A DNA stretch of 64,000 nucleotides from Thiomonas sp. FB-Cd (GTDB lineage: Bacteria > Pseudomonadota > Gammaproteobacteria > Burkholderiales > Burkholderiaceae_C), in assembly GCF_000733775.1 (NCBI RefSeq), contig NZ_JPOE01000005.1:930001-994000 (forward strand), given 5' to 3'. Both the position numbers and the translations under genes were made by a program. The notes under the pieces were generated by a model. The model was not told the DNA's origin. It did not search any database and was given only the letters and a program-made list of their open reading frames with translations. Positions 18,923 through 29,579 of the stretch are shown here, piece after piece. Positions within the stretch are counted from its first letter, which is position 1; every line of letters begins with the position of its first letter.

Positions 18923-20320
18923 ATGGATCGGCCTGCCCACGACGTCAAACCCATGCCCTTCGCCACTGACTTCTCCCCCGAGCGCATCGCCCGCTTCCTG
19001 GCCGCAGAAACGCAGCGTTTTCGCCAGGCGCATCCGAAGTCGGCCGCGCTGTATGCGCAGGCCCAGCGTCATCTCCTGTTCGGCGTGCCCATGCACTGGA
19101 TGGCCGATGTGCCCGCACCGGTGCCGCTTTTCGTCGACCGCGCCCAGGGCGCGCAGCTTTGGGATGTCGATGGGCATGCGCTCGTTGACTTCTGCCTCGG
19201 CGACACCGGCGCGATGTTCGGCCACAGCCCCGAGGCGGTCACGCGCGCCCTTGCCGAGTTCGCAGGCCAGGGCGCGACCACCATGCTGCCGTCGACCGTG
19301 GCGCTGGAAGTTGGCGCCCTGCTTGAGCAGCGTTTTGGCCTGCCGATGTGGCAGTTCACGGCCACCGCAAGCGACGCGAACCGTTTCGTGCTGCGCTGGG
19401 CGCGCGCCATCACCGGGCGCCCGAAGGTGGTGGCGTTCAACGGGTCCTACCACGGCACGGTCGACGATGTGTTCGTGGATCTGGCGCCTGATGGCAGTGC
19501 CATCACCCGCCCCAGCCTTCTCGGCCAGGTTCACGATTTGGCCGCATTCACGCGCGTGGTCGAATTCAACGACCTGCCCGCACTTGAAGCCGCGCTAGCC
19601 CCGGGCGACGTCGCCTGCGTGATCACCGAGCCGGTGCTGACCAACATCGGCATGGTCCTGCCTGACCCGGGCTTCCTGCAGAGCCTTCGCGCGATGACAC
19701 GCAAACACGGGACGTTGCTCGTCATCGACGAAACCCACACCATTTCCTGCGGTCCCGGCGGCTACACCCGTGCGTTCGGCCTGGATCCGGACATCCTGGT
19801 TCTGGGCAAACCCATTGCGGGGGGCACGCCAGGTGCGGTGTACGGCTTCACCACCGAAGTGGGCACGCGCATGCAAAAGGCCAAGCAGGCCGCCGCTCCA
19901 GGCCACTCGGGCATTGGCACGACGCTATCGGCCGGATTGCTCACGCTGCGCCTGATGCGCGCAATGCTCAGCGAGGTCATGACCGACGCCGCCTACACCC
20001 GCATGTTTGCCATATCCCGCCGCGTGGCCGACGGGCTGCAAGCGGCCATCACAAGCCGCGGCTTGGCGTGGACGGTGACGCGCATCGGCGCGCGCTGCGA
20101 ATACCAGTTTGCGCCCGAGCGGCCGCGCAACGGCAGCCAGGCGCGCGCAGCCATGCACGACGACTTGGAGGCTGCGCTGCAGCTCGCACTGCTCAACCGG
20201 GGCGTGCTGCTGACGCCCTTTCACAACATGGTTCTTGCCAGCCCCGCCCATACCGAGGCGGATGCCCAGGCGCTGCTGGGCGCCTTCGCCGATGCGCTGG
20301 ACGCCCTGAGCGCGGCCTGA
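18923..20320 (+). CDS. Class III aminotransferase, glutamate-1-semialdehyde aminomutase-like
   Basis: About 465 residues, fold-type I PLP enzyme. It has the DVDGHALVDFCLGDTGAMFGH block, the cofactor-loop region ATASDANRFVLRWARA, the aspartate motif VIDETHTISCGPGG and the lysine in LGKPIAGGTPGAVYG, all as in HemL relatives. It is unlikely to be the housekeeping HemL because the flanks of the motifs differ and it sits divergent from agmatinase in a catabolic region. The ATG at 18923 is my best guess; one at 18953 or an upstream TTG are alternatives, as none has a good ribosome-binding site. Substrate unknown. Confidence 0.75.
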   Translation: MDRPAHDVKPMPFATDFSPERIARFLAAETQRFRQAHPKSAALYAQAQRHLLFGVPMHWMADVPAPVPLFVDRAQGAQLWDVDGHALVDFCLGDTGAMFGHSPEAVTRALAEFAGQGATTMLPSTVALEVGALLEQRFGLPMWQFTATASDANRFVLRWARAITGRPKVVAFNGSYHGTVDDVFVDLAPDGSAITRPSLLGQVHDLAAFTRVVEFNDLPALEAALAPGDVACVITEPVLTNIGMVLPDPGFLQSLRAMTRKHGTLLVIDETHTISCGPGGYTRAFGLDPDILVLGKPIAGGTPGAVYGFTTEVGTRMQKAKQAAAPGHSGIGTTLSAGLLTLRLMRAMLSEVMTDAAYTRMFAISRRVADGLQAAITSRGLAWTVTRIGARCEYQFAPERPRNGSQARAAMHDDLEAALQLALLNRGVLLTPFHNMVLASPAHTEADAQALLGAFADALDALSAA

Positions 20321-20385
20321 AGGCAGACCCGGGCTTCGTTCATGTTGCGCCCGAGCCGCCCGTGTCGAAACGGTGGGATGCGCGC

Positions 20386-20892
20386 CTAGGGCTTGATGTA
20401 GGCGAAGCCTGCTTTTTCAAGCTGCATGATGCGCACGACGCCTGCGGGCACGATCACGGCCTGTGGCACCAGCTCGGGCATGTGGCCGAGCTTCTTCGCC
20501 AAGGCCTCCATGGTGTTGTGGCACGCATCGAACTCAACACCCTGGGTGTCCTGCGCCTCGATCAGCTTGGCCACGGGGCTGTTCTTGAGCAACATCTTCA
20601 GGCCTGGCCCGTACGCCACGATCACGACCTGCACCTTGTCCTGGCCAAAATGCGTGAGGACGTTTTGCGCGACACTGAGCACGAAGTGCCACCGTGCAGG
20701 CTCATCCGAGGTGATTTGCAGCACCAGCTTTTGCTGCGCAAACGGCACATTGTGAATGAAGGCTGGCTTGTCGAAGTTGAAATCCTGCAGCATCGACGGG
20801 TTCGCCGCCTGTGCGAGGGACATCGCGCCGCAGGCCAGGGTCAGGGCGAAAAGGGTGCCGCGCGCGGCACGCATCCAGGGGTGGGGGGTCAT
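20386..20892 (-). CDS. Periplasmic DsrE/DsrF-like protein
   Basis: A 168-residue secreted protein. The signal peptide covers about residues 1-29 (core ALTLACGAMSLAQA). The mature part has the DsrE-like alternation KLVLQITSDEP, VQVVIVAYGPGLKML and a conserved cysteine in FDACHNTM. DsrE-like proteins bind or relay sulfane sulfur, usually in the cytoplasm; secreted forms are common in betaproteobacteria. It follows a secreted rhodanese on the same strand. A GAGGAG ribosome-binding site precedes the ATG. Confidence 0.8.
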   Translation of the reverse strand: MTPHPWMRAARGTLFALTLACGAMSLAQAANPSMLQDFNFDKPAFIHNVPFAQQKLVLQITSDEPARWHFVLSVAQNVLTHFGQDKVQVVIVAYGPGLKMLLKNSPVAKLIEAQDTQGVEFDACHNTMEALAKKLGHMPELVPQAVIVPAGVVRIMQLEKAGFAYIKP

Positions 20893-20925
20893 GTTTGTCT
20901 GTCTCCTCTAGGGTTGATGTGAATT

Positions 20926-20964
20926 GGCCCCTGCCATGGCGTGACGACTCACACGCCAGGGGCC
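20926..20964 (-). terminator. Bulged stem-loop after the rhodanese gene
   Basis: GGCCCCT (20926-20932) and GGCGTG (20938-20943) pair with CACGCC and AGGGGCC (20952-20964) around an 8-base loop, with a 5-base bulge in the left arm. It lies between the rhodanese stop and the DsrE-like gene. It could attenuate or stop transcription before the second gene. No U-run is evident. Confidence 0.45.
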
Positions 20965-21036
20965 GAAGTGTGCGCCGCCTCAAAACATATCAGCCGGCGG
21001 AGGCGACCTGGGTCAGCCCCGCGCTGGCTGCCGACA

Positions 21037-22020
21037 TCAAAGCGCGGCAATCGGCAGTCCGCGCTGCACCCATTCATTCATGCCGCCGGGATATTCGCGC
21101 ATGCCTTTGATCCCCATGATGCGATCGAGCACAAACCACGCGCCTGCCGCGTACTGCCCGGTGTTGCAGTAGATGATCCCCGGCACCGGACGCGGCACGC
21201 CATCGAGCGCGAACACGGCCTTGTACTGGGACGGGGTGAGGAAATGCCACGAGCCGTCCGCGGCCTCGCGATACAGGAGCTCAGCCGGGAGCGCGCGCGA
21301 CCCCGCGAGGCGGCCTTCAACCGGGATCACCGGTGTGCGCTCCAGTCCGGCGAACTGCGCCAGCGGCCGCGCGTCGAGCAGGCGCTTGTGCGCGCGTTGG
21401 GCAGCCTGAACCTGCGCCGTGTCGGCCAGCATATCGGCGCGCGGCGGCTTGGCGGTCCAGTGACCCGAGGTCATCGGCGCAATCGCGTCATTGTCCACGG
21501 GATATCCCGCGGCGATCCACGCATGCGTGCCTCCATCGAGAATGGCGATCTGGTCAGCAGGCTCGCCGAACAGCTGCAATTCCCAAGCCAGGAATGCCGC
21601 CTCCTGAAGCGATGTGGCATCGTCTCCGGTTGGCGCAAGCACGATGGGCTTGCCCGGCTCCAGGACCGACGCCTGCATCACGCCCTGGAATTCCTCGGCG
21701 GTCGGCAGCAGGAAATCGACCTTCTTGCCATTGATATCCCGCTTCTCCCGCAATGCCCAGAAGTTCGCCGACAGCGCATCGGGGATATAACCCCCCACTT
21801 GCTCCAGGACCTTCTTGTCGCCGGTCTTGCTGAATTTGGGGTCGTCCGTGAGGGAGTTGACGTTATCGCGAATGTCAACAATCTGCACCTCCTTGGCATG
21901 GTCATGAAGCCATTGCGGCGTCACAAGAGGCCCAGGCAATGCGGCCGCTTGCGCCCAGGCGCAGGCTCCCAAACCCAATGCTGCGATCCAAACCCGCAAC
22001 TGTCTTGTGTCAGTCTTCAT
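21037..22020 (-). CDS. Secreted two-domain rhodanese-like sulfurtransferase
   Basis: A 327-residue protein with a signal peptide (core WIAALGLGACAWAQA). Two rhodanese folds follow. The first, about residues 30-150, opens with VQIVDIRDNVNSL and seems to lack the catalytic cysteine. The second, about 180-325, has the active-site loop YCNTGQYAAG with the catalytic cysteine, and ends YPGGMNEWVQRGLP. I chose the ATG at 22020, 9 bases after AGGAGG; an upstream ATG at 22029 touches that site and cannot use it. A thiosulfate or persulfide sulfur transfer in the periplasm is likely, with the next gene as a possible acceptor. Confidence 0.83.
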   Translation of the reverse strand: MKTDTRQLRVWIAALGLGACAWAQAAALPGPLVTPQWLHDHAKEVQIVDIRDNVNSLTDDPKFSKTGDKKVLEQVGGYIPDALSANFWALREKRDINGKKVDFLLPTAEEFQGVMQASVLEPGKPIVLAPTGDDATSLQEAAFLAWELQLFGEPADQIAILDGGTHAWIAAGYPVDNDAIAPMTSGHWTAKPPRADMLADTAQVQAAQRAHKRLLDARPLAQFAGLERTPVIPVEGRLAGSRALPAELLYREAADGSWHFLTPSQYKAVFALDGVPRPVPGIIYCNTGQYAAGAWFVLDRIMGIKGMREYPGGMNEWVQRGLPIAAL

Positions 22021-22233
22021 CGTCTCCATCCTCCTCACATGATGTTCGCGCATTTTCCTCAAAATTTGCAACAAGTCCAACAATTTGTTTGCGTGAGCGT
22101 TAACGGCTTTTTGGGTTGATTGCACGTGGGCTCGCGCATGCCCCACTGGAACCCGCAGGTGCAACATGCCTCACCCGGAAGTCGGGCGGCGAACTCCAGC
22201 GAAGGCGTCGGTCAAGCCGCGCGACGCGCGTGC

Positions 22234-23172
22234 TCACCCGTGCGGACCTTCGGCCCCGACACGTCGGCGCGCTTGCGCGGCCACCCCATCTTGCAGGGCC
22301 CAGCGCATCACCGGGACGGCAGCACGCAGCACCGCACGCACGCTGCCCAGCTCAAGCCGGTTTGGCGCTGGCAAGGCGTAAAGGCGGCGCGCGCGCTCGG
22401 GGATCAGCGAACACGCCGCCTGCACCATCAGGGCCGCGGGCAGCTCGTGCAGGCGCCCGCTGGGCGTACGTTGCCCGTGCGAGGCCATGCTGCGCAGCAG
22501 CCGCAGGATGGTCTGCGCGCGCTCGCCACCCTGCAGTTCGGGCTCGTAAGCGGCAAGCGTCGCAATCAGCCCGGCCCAATCGCGGGGGACGTCCACGGCC
22601 CCAAGCGCAAGCGGCACGCGAGCCATCTCGGCGACATAGGCATCGCGCTCGGCAGCGGCCAGCGGCCGCACCAGCCAGTCGAAGGCTGCGGCAAAGCAAT
22701 AGATTTCGGCGGTATGGACGAAGGTAAGCAGATGCGGATCGTTGGCCGCGTAAGGGCGTCCGTCGGGGGCAATGCCATGCACGTGGGCGTGAATGGCGCG
22801 CACCCGGTCCACGGCCCGCTGAGCGGCCTCGGCAGGGCCATAGGTCGTGGTGGCAATGAACAACGCTGTGCGATGCAGGCGACCACGCAGGTCAGCACGG
22901 AAATCCGACCAGTCCCACACCGCCGCCAACGCCAGCGGGTGAAGCGCCTGCAGCAGCAGCGCCGCCACGCCGCCCGTCATCATCGCGACGATGTCAGCGT
23001 GCACGCTCCAGCTCACCGATTGCGGGCCGAACCAGCCGGGATCACCCGGCGGTTGGGTGAAGTCAAGCGCGGCGCGACTGTCTCCGGCCAGGCTGCGCAC
23101 CTGGCCTGCCAGGGCTTGGCGCAAAGGCAAAGCAAGGGCATCGAGGAGTCGCAGTGGTCGCTCCTTGCGCAT
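22234..23172 (-). CDS. Oxygenase MpaB-family (DUF2236) protein
   Basis: A 312-residue protein with the DUF2236 signature: the VSWSVHADIVAMMTGGVAAL and QALHPLALAAVWD blocks and a RLHRTALFIATTTYG segment near residues 98-112. Family members are latex-clearing-protein/MpaB-type putative heme oxygenases of mostly unknown substrate. It starts 13 bases after rodA ends on the same strand, so it may be a late gene of the mre-mrd operon. No function beyond the family can be supported. Confidence 0.75.
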   Translation of the reverse strand: MRKERPLRLLDALALPLRQALAGQVRSLAGDSRAALDFTQPPGDPGWFGPQSVSWSVHADIVAMMTGGVAALLLQALHPLALAAVWDWSDFRADLRGRLHRTALFIATTTYGPAEAAQRAVDRVRAIHAHVHGIAPDGRPYAANDPHLLTFVHTAEIYCFAAAFDWLVRPLAAAERDAYVAEMARVPLALGAVDVPRDWAGLIATLAAYEPELQGGERAQTILRLLRSMASHGQRTPSGRLHELPAALMVQAACSLIPERARRLYALPAPNRLELGSVRAVLRAAVPVMRWALQDGVAAQARRRVGAEGPHG

Positions 23173-23185
23173 GGCGCGTCACGCC

Positions 23186-24301
23186 TCAGCTTTGCACCAA
23201 ACGCTTGGCCTTGGCGATGGACAGCAGGATGCCGGTACCCAGCATCAGCGTGACCAGCGCCGTGCCTCCATAGCTGATGAACGGCAGCGGCACGCCCACC
23301 ACGGGAAGGATCCCCGACACCATGCCCATATTGACGAACGCGTAGGTGAAGAAAATCATGCTGATGGAGCCCGCCAGCAGGCGCGAAAACAGCGTGGGCG
23401 CCCCAGCAGCAATCATCATGCCGCGCCCAATGAAGAACAGATAGGCAAGCACCAGCACGACGTTGCCCGCCAGGCCCCATTCTTCAGCCAGGACAGCGAA
23501 CACGAAATCGGTGTGCGACTCGGGCACAAAATTCAGGTGCGCCTGCGTGCCGTGCAGGTAGCCCTGGCCCCACACGCCACCGGAGCCGATGGCGATCATG
23601 GATTGAATGATGTTGAAGCCTGTGCCCAGCGGGTCCGTCTGCGGATCCAGAAGCATCAGCACACGCTGGCGCTGGTAGTCGTGCATGAAGTGCCACAGCA
23701 CGGGTGCAGCACTGGCCGCGCCCAACGTCAAAAGCGCCAGCACGCGCCACGACAGCCCGGCGAAGAAGATCACGAAAAACCCCGTGGACAGCACCAGCAT
23801 GGCCGTACCCAGGTCGGGCTGTTTCATGATCAGGCCCACCGGCACCGCCAGCAAAAGTCCGGCGACAGCGTAATCACGCAGCCGGATGAAGCCCTCGCGC
23901 TTTTGGAAATACCAGGCGAGCATCAAGGGCATGGCGATTTTCATGATCTCCGAGGGCTGAATCACCACGCCCAAGTTGAGCCAGCGCCTCGCGCCCTTGC
24001 GCACCAGGCCGAACATGGCGGTGGCCAGGAGCAGCGCCACGCCAAAGGTGTACAGCGGAACGGCAATTTGCATCAGCCGCTGCGGTGGGATCTGCGCCAC
24101 CACGAACAACACGACGAAGGCCACGCCCAGGTTGCGCAACTGATCGCCAAAGCTGATGTTCTGCCCCTGCAAAGCGGAAAACAGCACCAGGCATCCGATG
24201 GCCACCAGAGTCAGCAGGCCCGTGAGCAGGGGGCCGTCGAACCCGCTGACGTAGGGGCGCAGCCGGCGCCAAAGGGGCGGACGGTTGATCACAGCATTCA
24301 T
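23186..24301 (-). CDS. rodA: Peptidoglycan polymerase RodA (SEDS family)
   Basis: A 371-residue integral membrane glycosyltransferase that builds glycan strands during cell elongation together with PBP2. Ten or so helices are visible, with the family blocks WLNLGVVIQPSEIMKIAMPL and GPL..QSMIAIGSGG (here GTGFNIIQSMIAIGSGGVWG) and the C-terminal PFISYGGTALVTLMLGTG. The ATG at 24301 follows AGGAGG and gives the usual length; the open frame upstream is not coding. It is 79 bases after mrdA. Confidence 0.95.
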   Translation of the reverse strand: MNAVINRPPLWRRLRPYVSGFDGPLLTGLLTLVAIGCLVLFSALQGQNISFGDQLRNLGVAFVVLFVVAQIPPQRLMQIAVPLYTFGVALLLATAMFGLVRKGARRWLNLGVVIQPSEIMKIAMPLMLAWYFQKREGFIRLRDYAVAGLLLAVPVGLIMKQPDLGTAMLVLSTGFFVIFFAGLSWRVLALLTLGAASAAPVLWHFMHDYQRQRVLMLLDPQTDPLGTGFNIIQSMIAIGSGGVWGQGYLHGTQAHLNFVPESHTDFVFAVLAEEWGLAGNVVLVLAYLFFIGRGMMIAAGAPTLFSRLLAGSISMIFFTYAFVNMGMVSGILPVVGVPLPFISYGGTALVTLMLGTGILLSIAKAKRLVQS

Positions 24302-24380
24302 TGGCCCACCTCCTGATGGGGCGCCGGGGCTTGCGCGCCCCGCGCATGCTGCGCGCTCGGTGTTCGCAGCCTTGGAGTTG

Positions 24381-26663
24381 TCACAGGCGGACTCCCTCGT
24401 CCGGATCGGTATTGTCGGGCCGCGCGCCGAATCGCGTGAAAAGCGGCCCCGGCTGGCAGCGCGCGGGAGCGTAGCGGCCGTCCAGCGCCAGACGTTCGGC
24501 ATGGGCGGCGGACGCTGTTGCGCTTCGCGGGGTTGACGGGGCTGGCGCGGGCCAGGGCTCGACGGCCGGGCCCGGTGTCGGCGCGCGACCAGCGCCCGCT
24601 GGCGCGGTGCCGTCGCGACCCGCGGCGGGCGGCGGCTGGGTCGCGGCGTTTGTCTTCAATCCAGCTGCCGAAGGCCCGGACACGGCGCCCGCAGTCGCAG
24701 CTGGCGGCTTGGCTCCAGGCACAGCGGGCACGCCATTCTTGCCCCCTGCATATTGAAACTGCACAGCCTGCGGTTTCACCCCCGAGATCTTCTGAATTTC
24801 GGCGTCGCTCGGATACACGCCCAGCAGGTGATAGTCCAGCAGCTTGCGCGCGATGGGCGCGGCTGCCTCAGCCCCCCAGCCAGCGTGCTCGACAATGAGC
24901 GCCACGCATACGGTCGGGTTCTCCGCGGGGGCGTAGACAACATACAGGGCATGATCGAGAAGATGCCGCGCCAGGTCGCCCGCGTTGTATTTCTGGTTTT
25001 GCGCAACCGTAAACACCTGTGCCGTGCCCGTCTTGCCCGCGCTCGTATAGGGTGCGTCCTTGAACACCGCGTAGGCCGTGCCATCGGGCTCGGTGTTGAC
25101 GCCAATCATGCCGTCGTGCACCACCTGCCACATGGCGTCTGGCGGTGCGACGCGCTCGGCCACCTCGACTGGCGTGTGCTCGAAGCGGCGGCTCTGCATA
25201 TTTTCGACGAGCTTGACCACGCGCGGCTTGAGACGGGTGCCGTGGTTGGCCATCGTGGCCAACGCATTGACCATTTGAATGGGCGTAAAGCTGTTGTAGC
25301 CCTGACCGATGCCGAGGCTGATGGTTTCGCCCGGAAACCAGCGCTGCTGCGCAGGCAGCTTGTAGGCCTTTCTCTTCCAGGCCTTCGACGGCAGGAGACC
25401 CTTGGCCTCGTCCGGCAGATCAATCCCCGTGGGCTGGCCGAACCCGAATTTGCTGGCGTAGTCGTGCATGCCGTCCACGCCCCAGTCGTTGGCCACCATG
25501 TAAAAGTAGGTGTCGCATGACACGGCGATGGCCTTGTGCATGTCCACGCGACCATGGCCTCCGGGCACATCATCGCGGAACTTGTGCTTGCCCAGCATGA
25601 AATAGCCGGGATCGTTGAGCGTATAGCTGGGCGTACGCAGCCCCAGCGTCAGCGCGCCCAGCGCCAGGTACGGCTTGTAGGTGGAGCCGGGCGGGAATGT
25701 CCCCCGCAGCACGCGGTTCAGCAGCGGCTTGCGCGGGTCCGTGTTGAGGGCGTTCCAGTTCTCCGAGTCAATACCCTCCACGAACAGGTTGGGGTCGTAG
25801 GTGGGCATGGAGACAAATGCCAAGACCTCGCCGTTGCGGGGATCCATGACAACGCAGGCGCCGGTGCGGCCGCCATACAGGTCCTCGCCAAGCTTCTGGA
25901 GGCGCGCGTCGAGCGACAGCACCAGGGTGCTGCCGGGCACGGCCGGGAAATTGCGCAGCTTGCGCACGGGCTTGCCCACCGCGTTGACTTCCACCTCGTC
26001 GAAACCCGTCACACCATGCAAGCGGTCTTCGTAGGCCAGCTCCACACCAGTCTTGCCGATGTGGTCCGTGCCCTGGTAGTTGGACGCCTGATCTCCGCCG
26101 GCAATCTGGGCTTGCTCGGCAGGACCGATGCGCCCGATGTAGCCGATGGCATGACAACCCAGGGCACCGAGCGGATAGTTGCGAAACAGGCGCGCCTGCA
26201 CGGCAACCCCCGGAAAGCGGAAGCGCTGTGCGATGAAACGGGCCACCTCCGCGTCCGTCAGCTTGTTGCGGATGGGCGTGGACTCAAAGCTGCGGCTTTG
26301 CGCCAACAGGTTTCGAAAACGCCTCTCGTCGAACGCGGAGATCGGCAGGATGGTGCGCAGCGCGGCGATCGTCGCATCCAGCCCACGCGTTTTGCTCGGC
26401 GTAATCTCCAGCGTGTATGCGGCGTAGTTGTTGGCAAGAAGAATCCCGTTGCGGTCAAGGATCAACCCCCGCGAGGGTGGCACCGGCACAATGGCGATGC
26501 GGTTGTCCTGCGCCTGCAGCGAATAGCGCCGGTGGCGGATCACCTGAAGCCATAACCAGCGACCGACGAGCAGCGCAAAGCTCAGCACCACCACCAGCGC
26601 GGCCACCACCAGGCGACGCCGAAAGCGCAGAAGCTCGCGCTCGACGTTCTTCAGCTCAGCCAT
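24381..26663 (-). CDS. mrdA: Penicillin-binding protein 2 with a long Ala/Pro tail
   Basis: The elongation-specific D,D-transpeptidase, 760 residues. An N-terminal membrane anchor lies at about 17-40. The catalytic motifs are S327-T-Y-K330, S382-C-D384 and K544-T-G546. The family usually ends near residue 630-650; here about 110 more residues follow, very rich in alanine, proline and glycine (for example GAKPPAATAGAVSGPSAAG) with an arginine-containing end. It cross-links the glycan made by RodA. It is cotranscribed with mreBCD and rodA. Confidence 0.95.
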   Translation of the reverse strand: MAELKNVERELLRFRRRLVVAALVVVLSFALLVGRWLWLQVIRHRRYSLQAQDNRIAIVPVPPSRGLILDRNGILLANNYAAYTLEITPSKTRGLDATIAALRTILPISAFDERRFRNLLAQSRSFESTPIRNKLTDAEVARFIAQRFRFPGVAVQARLFRNYPLGALGCHAIGYIGRIGPAEQAQIAGGDQASNYQGTDHIGKTGVELAYEDRLHGVTGFDEVEVNAVGKPVRKLRNFPAVPGSTLVLSLDARLQKLGEDLYGGRTGACVVMDPRNGEVLAFVSMPTYDPNLFVEGIDSENWNALNTDPRKPLLNRVLRGTFPPGSTYKPYLALGALTLGLRTPSYTLNDPGYFMLGKHKFRDDVPGGHGRVDMHKAIAVSCDTYFYMVANDWGVDGMHDYASKFGFGQPTGIDLPDEAKGLLPSKAWKRKAYKLPAQQRWFPGETISLGIGQGYNSFTPIQMVNALATMANHGTRLKPRVVKLVENMQSRRFEHTPVEVAERVAPPDAMWQVVHDGMIGVNTEPDGTAYAVFKDAPYTSAGKTGTAQVFTVAQNQKYNAGDLARHLLDHALYVVYAPAENPTVCVALIVEHAGWGAEAAAPIARKLLDYHLLGVYPSDAEIQKISGVKPQAVQFQYAGGKNGVPAVPGAKPPAATAGAVSGPSAAGLKTNAATQPPPAAGRDGTAPAGAGRAPTPGPAVEPWPAPAPSTPRSATASAAHAERLALDGRYAPARCQPGPLFTRFGARPDNTDPDEGVRL

Positions 26664-26750
26664 GCCGCCCTCCAGGGACGTGACGACGAGGAGGCGCGCG
26701 GCGCGTGCATCAGCGGAATTGGTTTCGCCATCGTCGCTGCCCTGGCGCGC

Positions 26751-27317
26751 CTACAGCGGCCTGTTCTCGTCCGCATCGGGCGCGCGCCGCTGAGGCGCCA
26801 ACAGCAGCCAGCTCACGGCTGGCCACAGCAATGCCTGCAGGATGGGGGCAAGGAAAAAGCTCCACCCTGGAAAGCTTGCGCCGGCCACCATGCGCACGAA
26901 AAATTCCAGGAATTGCGCCGCAAAAAACAGCGGCAGCACCTGCAGCGCCTGCATGGGCAGGGAAAACCACAGCAGGCGCCGGTGCAGCGCCACGGCGAAA
27001 AACGCCAACAGGGTGTAAGCCAAGGCATGCGCGCCCAGCAGTCCTGTGCGCTGCACGTCGATCACAAGCCCCAGCATGAACCCCACCCCGATGCCCACGC
27101 GGCGGGGTTGGTGCACGGCCCAGAACACCAGCGCAACGGCGAGCACATCGGGTAACCATGGCAGCCAGCCCAATGGAAGGAAGTCAAGCAGCAGCGCCAC
27201 CAGCAGCGTGGTCCAAATAAACCAAGGGCGCGCAGCCAGCAGCAACACCTCGCCGCGCCCGGCGCGCTCCACGGCCAGCGAACCGGGCCGACGTCGAAAT
27301 GGCGGGTCAATGCGCAT
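26751..27317 (-). CDS. mreD: Rod shape-determining protein MreD
   Basis: A 188-residue inner-membrane protein with about five to six helices (for example FIWTTLLVALLLDFLPLGWL and IGVGFMLGLVIDVQRTGLLG). It links MreB/MreC to the elongasome. I place the start at the ATG at 27317 (MRIDPPFRR), 13 bases after mreC; upstream residues translate the end of mreC in another frame. No clear ribosome-binding site is present, consistent with coupling to mreC. Confidence 0.9.
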   Translation of the reverse strand: MRIDPPFRRRPGSLAVERAGRGEVLLLAARPWFIWTTLLVALLLDFLPLGWLPWLPDVLAVALVFWAVHQPRRVGIGVGFMLGLVIDVQRTGLLGAHALAYTLLAFFAVALHRRLLWFSLPMQALQVLPLFFAAQFLEFFVRMVAGASFPGWSFFLAPILQALLWPAVSWLLLAPQRRAPDADENRPL

Positions 27318-27330
27318 CAAGGGGTCGTGT

Positions 27331-28263
27331 TCAGGGGCGCGCCGCAGCGCCCTGCTTCCGGCGCACGGCCGCTGCACCCCCCGGCACGGTGGGCGCCACG
27401 GCCAGCGGCGCCAGGGGCCTGAGCACCAACACATAGCGCCCTCCGCCGTTGACGTGCGCCAGTGGCGCGCACAAAACGCGCGCGAACGCGGCGTCGGGCC
27501 GGCGCTCAACGGCCGTCACACGCGCCACGGCAAGTCCCACCGGATAGATCCCGTCCAGACCGCTCGTGACCAGGACGTCTCCCACGCGCAGGTCGGTATC
27601 CGCCGCCTGCCAGCGCAACTCCAGCCCGCCTGCGGTCGCATCGGCATCGCCCGCAAGCACGCCGCGTTCGCCGTTGCGGGCCACCTCCACAGGCACCGCA
27701 GAGTCGCGGTCGGTCACGAGCGTGACCTGCGCACCAAGGGGATCGACCTGGGTCACCTGGCCCAGCAGCCCGGTCTCGTCCATCACCGGTGAGCCCAGCG
27801 CGATGCCTGCAAGCGTCCCCTTGTCGAGCAGCAACTTGCGCGCAAACGGATCGCTGGCCTGCGCCACGATCTGGGCCGCGATGGACTGGATGGGCACGCG
27901 GCGCTTGAGCTGCAGCAGCGCGCGCAGGCTGGCATTCTCCGCATGCAGCTGATTGGCCATTTGGACCTTCAGCGCAAGCTGCACATTGGCCTGGCGCAGG
28001 GCGCTGGCATCCTGCTGGGCGGTATGAAGCGACTCGAAATGTTCCGCCACGACTGCCAGGGCTGCAATCGGTGCGCGCGCCACTTGCACCACCGGCTCAA
28101 TGACGGTGGCAATGATCGTGCGCAGCGGCGTCACCATGTGCCAGCGAGCATCCATGGCCATGAGCAGAAGCGACAACGCGCCGTAAAACACCAGGCGTGT
28201 AAAGGCCGATGGCCCTTGCCGGAAAAACGGTGGCGGGCTGCGATCGAGGGTGTCAAAGGCCAT
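27331..28263 (-). CDS. mreC: Rod shape-determining protein MreC
   Basis: A 310-residue protein with one N-terminal membrane helix (residues about 21-40), a coiled-coil stretch (SLHTAQQDASALRQANVQLA) and a periplasmic beta-barrel region containing the conserved GLLGQVTQVDPLGAQVTLVT. It organises PBP2 and RodA with MreB. The C-terminal 30 residues are alanine/valine-rich and variable, as is common in betaproteobacteria. Confidence 0.94.
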   Translation of the reverse strand: MAFDTLDRSPPPFFRQGPSAFTRLVFYGALSLLLMAMDARWHMVTPLRTIIATVIEPVVQVARAPIAALAVVAEHFESLHTAQQDASALRQANVQLALKVQMANQLHAENASLRALLQLKRRVPIQSIAAQIVAQASDPFARKLLLDKGTLAGIALGSPVMDETGLLGQVTQVDPLGAQVTLVTDRDSAVPVEVARNGERGVLAGDADATAGGLELRWQAADTDLRVGDVLVTSGLDGIYPVGLAVARVTAVERRPDAAFARVLCAPLAHVNGGGRYVLVLRPLAPLAVAPTVPGGAAAVRRKQGAAARP

Positions 28264-28336
28264 GGCAGGGACGTTGCCGGCGCGACGCGGCTGAAGGTCG
28301 GCGCACCAGGCGCCCGGCCCGCCGCCGTGCGGCCAA

Positions 28337-29476
<1,140 letters not shown>

Positions 29477-29579
29477 TTACTGGATAGCGCCCCGTAGAAT
29501 GTGCGTTTTTGCATGTATCGGCGCACCTCGCGCCACGATGGGGTTCGTTCCCCGCTCCCAATTCCGCACCAATTCCGCC

